Origin: Rutidosis leptorrhynchoides
Taxonomy: Eukaryota > Streptophyta > Magnoliopsida > Asterales > Asteraceae
Direction of reading: 5' to 3'
Length of the DNA stretch: 64,000 bases
NCBI RefSeq assembly: GCF_046630445.1
Contig: NC_092333.1
Location: forward strand, 3,744,001-3,808,000
The position numbers and the translations under genes were made by a program. Under the pieces are notes generated by a model, which was given only the letters and a program-made list of their open reading frames with translations, was not told the DNA's origin and did no database searches. This document shows positions 59,397 to 64,000 of the stretch, piece after piece. How positions within the stretch are numbered: position 1 is the stretch's first letter; every line of letters starts with the position of its first letter.

Positions 59397-59413
59397 CTGC
59401 TCTGATACCAATC
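59397..59413 (-). other. RLG-4 primer-binding site (initiator tRNA-Met)
   Basis: Minus strand TTGGTATCAGAGCAGG just after the 5' LTR end at 59414. Confidence 0.92.
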
Positions 59414-61548
59414 TGTCACACCCCCAAATTAGGGCCTAGGGTATTTGTGACTAATTATATCAAATCACAGTTGTATAAACGAGAACGACTCTATATGAGA
59501 CGTTTTGAATAAAACATTTATTAATAAAACAGCGGAAGCATTAAAAGTTTTACATCAAATTTAAACTGAAATAATAATAATAGTCTTAATGCAAAGTAAA
59601 TGTAATGAAATGAAGACTCCATGTAGCAGCATTCAATTCATCAGGTAGCAATCATGGCAATCATCTTATTCGTCACCTGAGACAAAACATGCTTAAAGTG
59701 TCAACCAAAAAGGTTGGTGAGTTCATTAGTTTATCAAAATCAATCATTTCCGTTATAATAATAGGCCACAAGATTTCAGTTTCATAAATATCCGTACACT
59801 AGCAAGTGTATAAAAGCATTCTATAAGTTGTAGGCACCCGGTAACAAGCCTTAACGTTCATGTTTTACCCTCTGAAGTACACCAGATCAGGTGTGTTTAA
59901 AATAACCTCGAAGTACTAAAGCATCCCATAGTCAGGATGGGGTTTGTCAGACCCAATAGATCTATCTTTAGGATTCGCGCCTACCGTACATAGACAAGTA
60001 GTTTAATGTTACCAAGCTAAGGGTATATTTCTGGTTTAAACCCACATAGAATTAGTTTTAGTACTTGTGCCTATTTCGTAAAACATTTATAAATCAGCGC
60101 ATGTATTCTCAGCCCAAAAATATATATAAAAAGGGAGCAAATGAAACTCACCTTAAATAGCAGTTGAAGTATTCCACGCAAGAAAGGAAAGTAAAGCAAG
60201 TAAGTGACCGAGATATCAACTAGAAGTAGTTCTTTAAGAGAGAAATGAGAGATTAAGGTGTAAGTTTGAAATGAGAAATGTATGTGGTATTTATAGTTGA
60301 AAATGTTAGGTAAAAAAAATTAAAATAAAATAAGTAAATCTTAAAAGTTAAAATAAGAAAAATTATTTTGTATTTTTATTAAAAGTAAATCTTAAAAGTT
60401 AAAATAAGAAAAAGTAGTTTGTATTTTTATTAAAAGTAAAATCTTAAAAGTTAAAATAAGAAAAAGTATTTTGTATTTTAATTAAAAGTAAATTTTAAAA
60501 GTTAAAATAAGAAAAAGTAGTTTGTATTTTTATTAAAAGTAAAATCTTAAAAGTTAAAATAAGAAAAAGTATTTTGTATTTTTATTAAAAGTAAATCTTA
60601 AAAGTTAAAATAAGAAAAAGTAGTTTGTATTTTTATTAAAAGTAAAATCATAAAAGTTAAAATAAGAAAAAGTAGTTTGTATTTTTATTAAAAGTAAAAT
60701 CTTAAAAGTTAAAATAAGAAAAAGTATTTTGTATTTTTATTAAAAGTAAATCTTAAAAGTTAAAATAAGAAAAAGTAGTTTGTATTTTTATTAAAAGTAA
60801 AATCTTAAAAGTTAAAATAAGAAAAAGTAGTTTGTATTTTTATTAAAAGTAAAATCTTAAAAGTTAAAATAAAAAAAAGTATTTTGTATTTTTATTAAAA
60901 GTAAATTTTAAAAGTTAAAATAAAAAAAAAGTAGTTTGTATTTTTATTAAAAGTAAAATCTTAAAAGTTAAAATAAGAAAAAGTAGTTTGTATTTTTATC
61001 AAAAGTAAATCTTAAAATAAAAGTAGTTTGTATTTTTATTAAAAGTAAATCTTAAAAGAAAAAGTTGTTTGTATTTTTGTATTTATTTATTAAAAGTAGA
61101 TATAGTTTTGATTTTTTTTTTGTATAAAATTCTAAAAAAAAAATTGTTTAATATATTTCTAAGAACATTTAACATTTTATTTCTATATTTGTTTAATTAT
61201 TAAATACGAATTTTATATAAAAATTATTATTATATTTAGTTTTTTATAAAAATTAAAATTTATGATTATTAATTTATAGTTTTTATTAGTTTTATAAATG
61301 TTATAATATTATGTATTATTTAGTTAATTATATATTTTATTAACTAAATAACAAAAGTAATATAAATATTATATATATATTCATTGATGTAATTATGTTA
61401 TATTATATATCATAATCTTATTTATAATATTTATAATTATATTATTTATTTTAAGCGTACGTTTATTCGGTCAACGTTAAATTTATTCGTATATAACAAC
61501 TCTAGGTATTTTAGTAAAATCGGAAGTCGAAAAGTGAGGGTTGTTATA
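59414..61548 (-). repeat. RLG-4 5' LTR (2135 bp)
   Basis: Near-identical to 53069-55253. Minisatellite at about 60315-61085 with one unit fewer; TATAAATA at 60295-60288 on the minus strand. Confidence 0.95.
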
Positions 61549-61553
61549 GGCAT

Positions 61554-62627
61554 CTTAACACCTCGATGCTTCACCCCTTCATACATCCCGGAATGGTGTC
61601 TTAGCATATCGACACTTCACTCGTCACGTGAAACTTGGTGTCTTAGCACCTCGACACTTTACATCTCAAGCTACACAAATAAATACATTATATACATACA
61701 CATATAATTATTCCACTCACCTTGTATCCAAAACGAAGGTAAGCCAACAAGCTCTTCAACCGTCAATGAAATCATCTATTACATTAACATAAATCAACAC
61801 TTATCCAAATAGAGCTTCCGACCCGCCCAATCAGACACCTAGTGCAAATGTTCACCACTTGCACTCACAACGTCAATCGTAGGCCTAAATCACCAATAAT
61901 CACTAAAGCTAGTGACCATGGCATTAACTCACCCAACTACACACCACCAAGTCATTAAATTTGTGCTAGTGCACTTTTTGACCCAAAAACCCATTTTGAC
62001 CTAATAATGGGTCAAACCCTAAACTTGTAAGTGTCATTCTTCAAATCACTAGTAAATCAAGTTCATTAGTGAACCTTAACCAAGATTTACTCATATAATT
62101 AACAATTTCCTCAACTAACTCAAAATCACCAATTTTTAGGTTACTTACATTTTCACCCAACCCATAAACCCCCAATTTCACAACCACTTAAGGTTTGGTT
62201 ACTAGCAAGAACCAAATATGAATACTAACACAATTAACTTACAAAATTTGATTTAGAGACTTACCACAACACTCAATAAGATGTTAGGAGGTAGAAACAC
62301 AAAGAATTTGACCAGATCTTGCAAAAAACCCACTTCAAAGCTTCACAAACCTACTTTCTCTCACTACTCTCTCTACTTTATGGAGAAGATGATAAGGTTG
62401 GTGAATGAGGTTAATGAGCCTCATCCACCCTTTTGATAGCCTTAAAACCGGCCTTAAGTGAAAAGTCCACAATACCCTTCCTCAAAATTAAATAAAACCA
62501 AGGAAACTTCACAAGGCCGCAGTCGCGCCGCGGGCTCTTTGGCCGCGTCGCGGCCCAAAACTGAAAAGGAAGCCCGCCAGCAATATATACATATATACAA
62601 ATGTACATTTTGAACTTGGGTCTTACA
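61554..62627 (-). repeat. RLG-3 5' LTR, outer part
   Basis: Resumes at the duplicated GGCAT and ends TCTTACA. Holds the GC-palindrome pair and TATA-like box listed at 47161. Confidence 0.92.
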
Positions 62628-63011
62628 ATTAAGGTAATTTTTGTGTATCTTAGAAACTATTATACACAACATCCTGACCGCATCATATAGGAACTTTTTA
62701 GCTGATTCCTTCTTTATTGGGGGGGACTAGCATCGAAGAATTTTGGATTTGAAATCCACTTGAGGCATTCGAGATTGCCTTTTTTCCACCGACACGATAT
62801 CCATTCAAAGGCTTTAGAAGGAATTTCGAAGATTAAATTTGGAATACTTGCTCGATCTTTCCCGAAAACAAAGTTGTTCCGATTTTTTCAAATGGTGTAT
62901 CCCGTAACCCACACTACTACTTGCCAAACTGAAGAGCCCGTATAGGTATTTAAGCTCCGATTTGATGTTGTGAAGGTACTTAGAAGATTATCAGTATTTA
63001 AGCTCCAATTT
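62628..63011. other. Unassigned flank
   Basis: No gene supported. A phrase GTATTTAAGCTCC occurs twice about 47 bp apart (62945 and 62992), next to the proposed copia LTR end. Confidence 0.5.
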
Positions 63012-63468
63012 TGTATCTGAAGAAATTTATTCAACAACAATCAGATCAAAGTAATTTGATCAACACCAACAAATCATCAAAAATACTTCATTAAACTGAA
63101 GAATAAAAGTGACCGAGCAAAGCCCAAACAAATACAAAAAAAATAAGAACACTAGCTTCCAATTACACAGAAAAATCACTCAATGAATTATCACCAACAG
63201 ATGATAATCATTCACACACCAAATATGACAAACCCTAGATGATAATCGGGTGCCAGAGAATAAAAAGAAAAGATAAAAAACCCTAAATGACTACTGTTAC
63301 AATATATAGAGAAAACTTTGGCTTAATGTCATATTTGGTCCCTCACAAATAAAACACTCAAACTTCTGCCCCAATTCTTCATGTATTTACCTGCAAACAC
63401 ATCAAATACAAAACAAGCACAAATAATATTCCAAGTTAGATTGAAATTTATATCTTACTTTTTGAACA
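63012..63468 (-). repeat. Probable Ty1/copia 3' LTR (457 bp)
   Basis: On the minus strand it begins TGTTCAAAAAG immediately after a purine tract (ATTGAGGGGGCA, 63469-63480) and ends TTCAGATACA, giving TG...CA ends. Size is normal for copia LTRs. No second LTR is in the window to confirm the ends. Confidence 0.5.
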
Positions 63469-63621
63469 TGCCCCCTCAATTTGATCTTGGAATAAATCTA
63501 CAAGTCCAAGCTTGTCACAAAAATAGTTATGAACTTTAGAGCTTAATCCTTTAGTAAAGATATCCGCTGTTTGAATACATGAATCAATCTTAATAGTTTT
63601 CACAACACCAGCAGCAACCTT
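63448..63621 (-). pseudogene. pol: Ty1/copia Pol C-terminus (end of RNase H), truncated
   Basis: The minus-strand frame reads GVVKTIKIDSCIQTADIFTK, GLSSKVHNYFCDKLGLVDL, ending in ACSKSKI and a stop at 63448-63450. ADIFTKGL followed by F...LGL is the standard C-terminal signature of plant copia RNase H. The purine tract and LTR start lie inside the last codons. Everything upstream is cut off by insertion of RLG-5 at 63622, so only this end is visible. Confidence 0.88.

Positions 63622-64000
<379 letters not shown>

Larger units (their letters stand above)
53069..61548 (-). mobile_element. RLG-4: young gag-pol-free LTR element nested in the RLG-3 LTR
   Basis: Target duplication GGCAT at 53064-53068 and 61549-61553; the empty site is visible in the other RLG-3 LTR near 46223. 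On the minus strand the LTRs run TATAACAACC...GTGTGACA (59414-61548 upstream, 53069-55253 downstream) and differ at only a handful of bases and one repeat unit. The 4.2-kb internal region has a tRNA-Met primer site, a TATA box, the accessory ORF, a poly(A)-binding-protein fragment and a polypurine junction, but no gag-pol. Its internal region is homologous to that of RLG-1 although the U3 of its LTR is not. Confidence 0.95.
45269..62627 (-). mobile_element. RLG-3: decayed chromodomain Ty3/gypsy element (Tekay-like)
   Basis: On the minus strand: 5' LTR 62627-61554 plus 53068-52106 (split by RLG-4), tRNA-Met primer site, gag, protease, RT, RNase H, integrase and chromodomain, polypurine tract, 3' LTR 47300-45269. 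LTRs of about 2.0 kb begin TGTAAGA and end TTACA. Many stops and at least one frameshift. LTR size, primer site and C-terminal chromodomain suit the Tekay/Del chromoviruses. The flanking five bases (TATAA left, ATTAA right) are not a clean duplication. Confidence 0.93.

Overview
This is plant nuclear DNA: intron-split plant genes, AT-rich introns and intergenic sequence, and nested LTR retrotransposons of plant-specific lineages (Athila with a tRNA-Asp primer site; a chromodomain gypsy with an initiator-tRNA-Met primer site). The repeat styles remind me of Asteraceae, but that placement is recollection, not something the window proves.

Layout. 1-9.1 kb is the only host-gene part: the 3' half of a GH100 alkaline/neutral invertase (+, three exons, cut by the left edge) converges tail to tail on a complete five-exon EF-hand gene (-, 369 residues) that fits the SnRK2-interacting calcium sensor (SCS) family. 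A 5'-truncated RTE-type LINE sits in the last invertase intron and a tRNA-type SINE lies upstream of the SCS-like gene. 9.1-11.0 kb is AT-rich intergenic DNA.

11.0-43.2 kb is one nest. An outer long-LTR element without gag-pol (RLG-1, 11023-43223, target duplication AATGG, 4.3-kb LTRs) holds an inverted solo LTR of a related family (15429-17903, TTTTG) and, inside its 3' LTR, a nearly complete Athila element (RLG-2, 26058-42818, ATGAG) with gag-pol plus two extra 3' ORFs, one apparently spliced. 43.2-45.3 kb is unassigned repeat-rich DNA.

45.3-62.6 kb is a second nest. A decayed chromodomain gypsy element on the minus strand (RLG-3) has its upstream LTR split by a young gag-pol-free element (RLG-4, 53069-61548, GGCAT). 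62.6-64.0 kb holds the 3' end of a Ty1/copia element (-), cut by the start of another long-LTR element (RLG-5).

Most unusual content. RLG-1 and RLG-4 have no gag-pol but share a homologous internal region: a TATA box 76-82 bp before the same unknown ORF (serine-rich head, a 'GWVR..W..EEG..TGEP' core, coiled-coil-like stretch, Pro/Thr/Ala tail), then a piece recognisable as a host poly(A)-binding protein (end of RRM3, linker, start of RRM4), then a duplicated polypurine-type motif. They look like one non-autonomous superfamily that keeps an accessory gene and a captured host fragment while exchanging LTR sequence. Separately, three LTR families here (RLG-1/solo, Athila, chromovirus) carry a pair of GC-rich palindromes at a near-fixed 20-27 bp upstream of the TATA-like box, and the Athila element has another such promoter-like module in front of its spliced 3' ORF.
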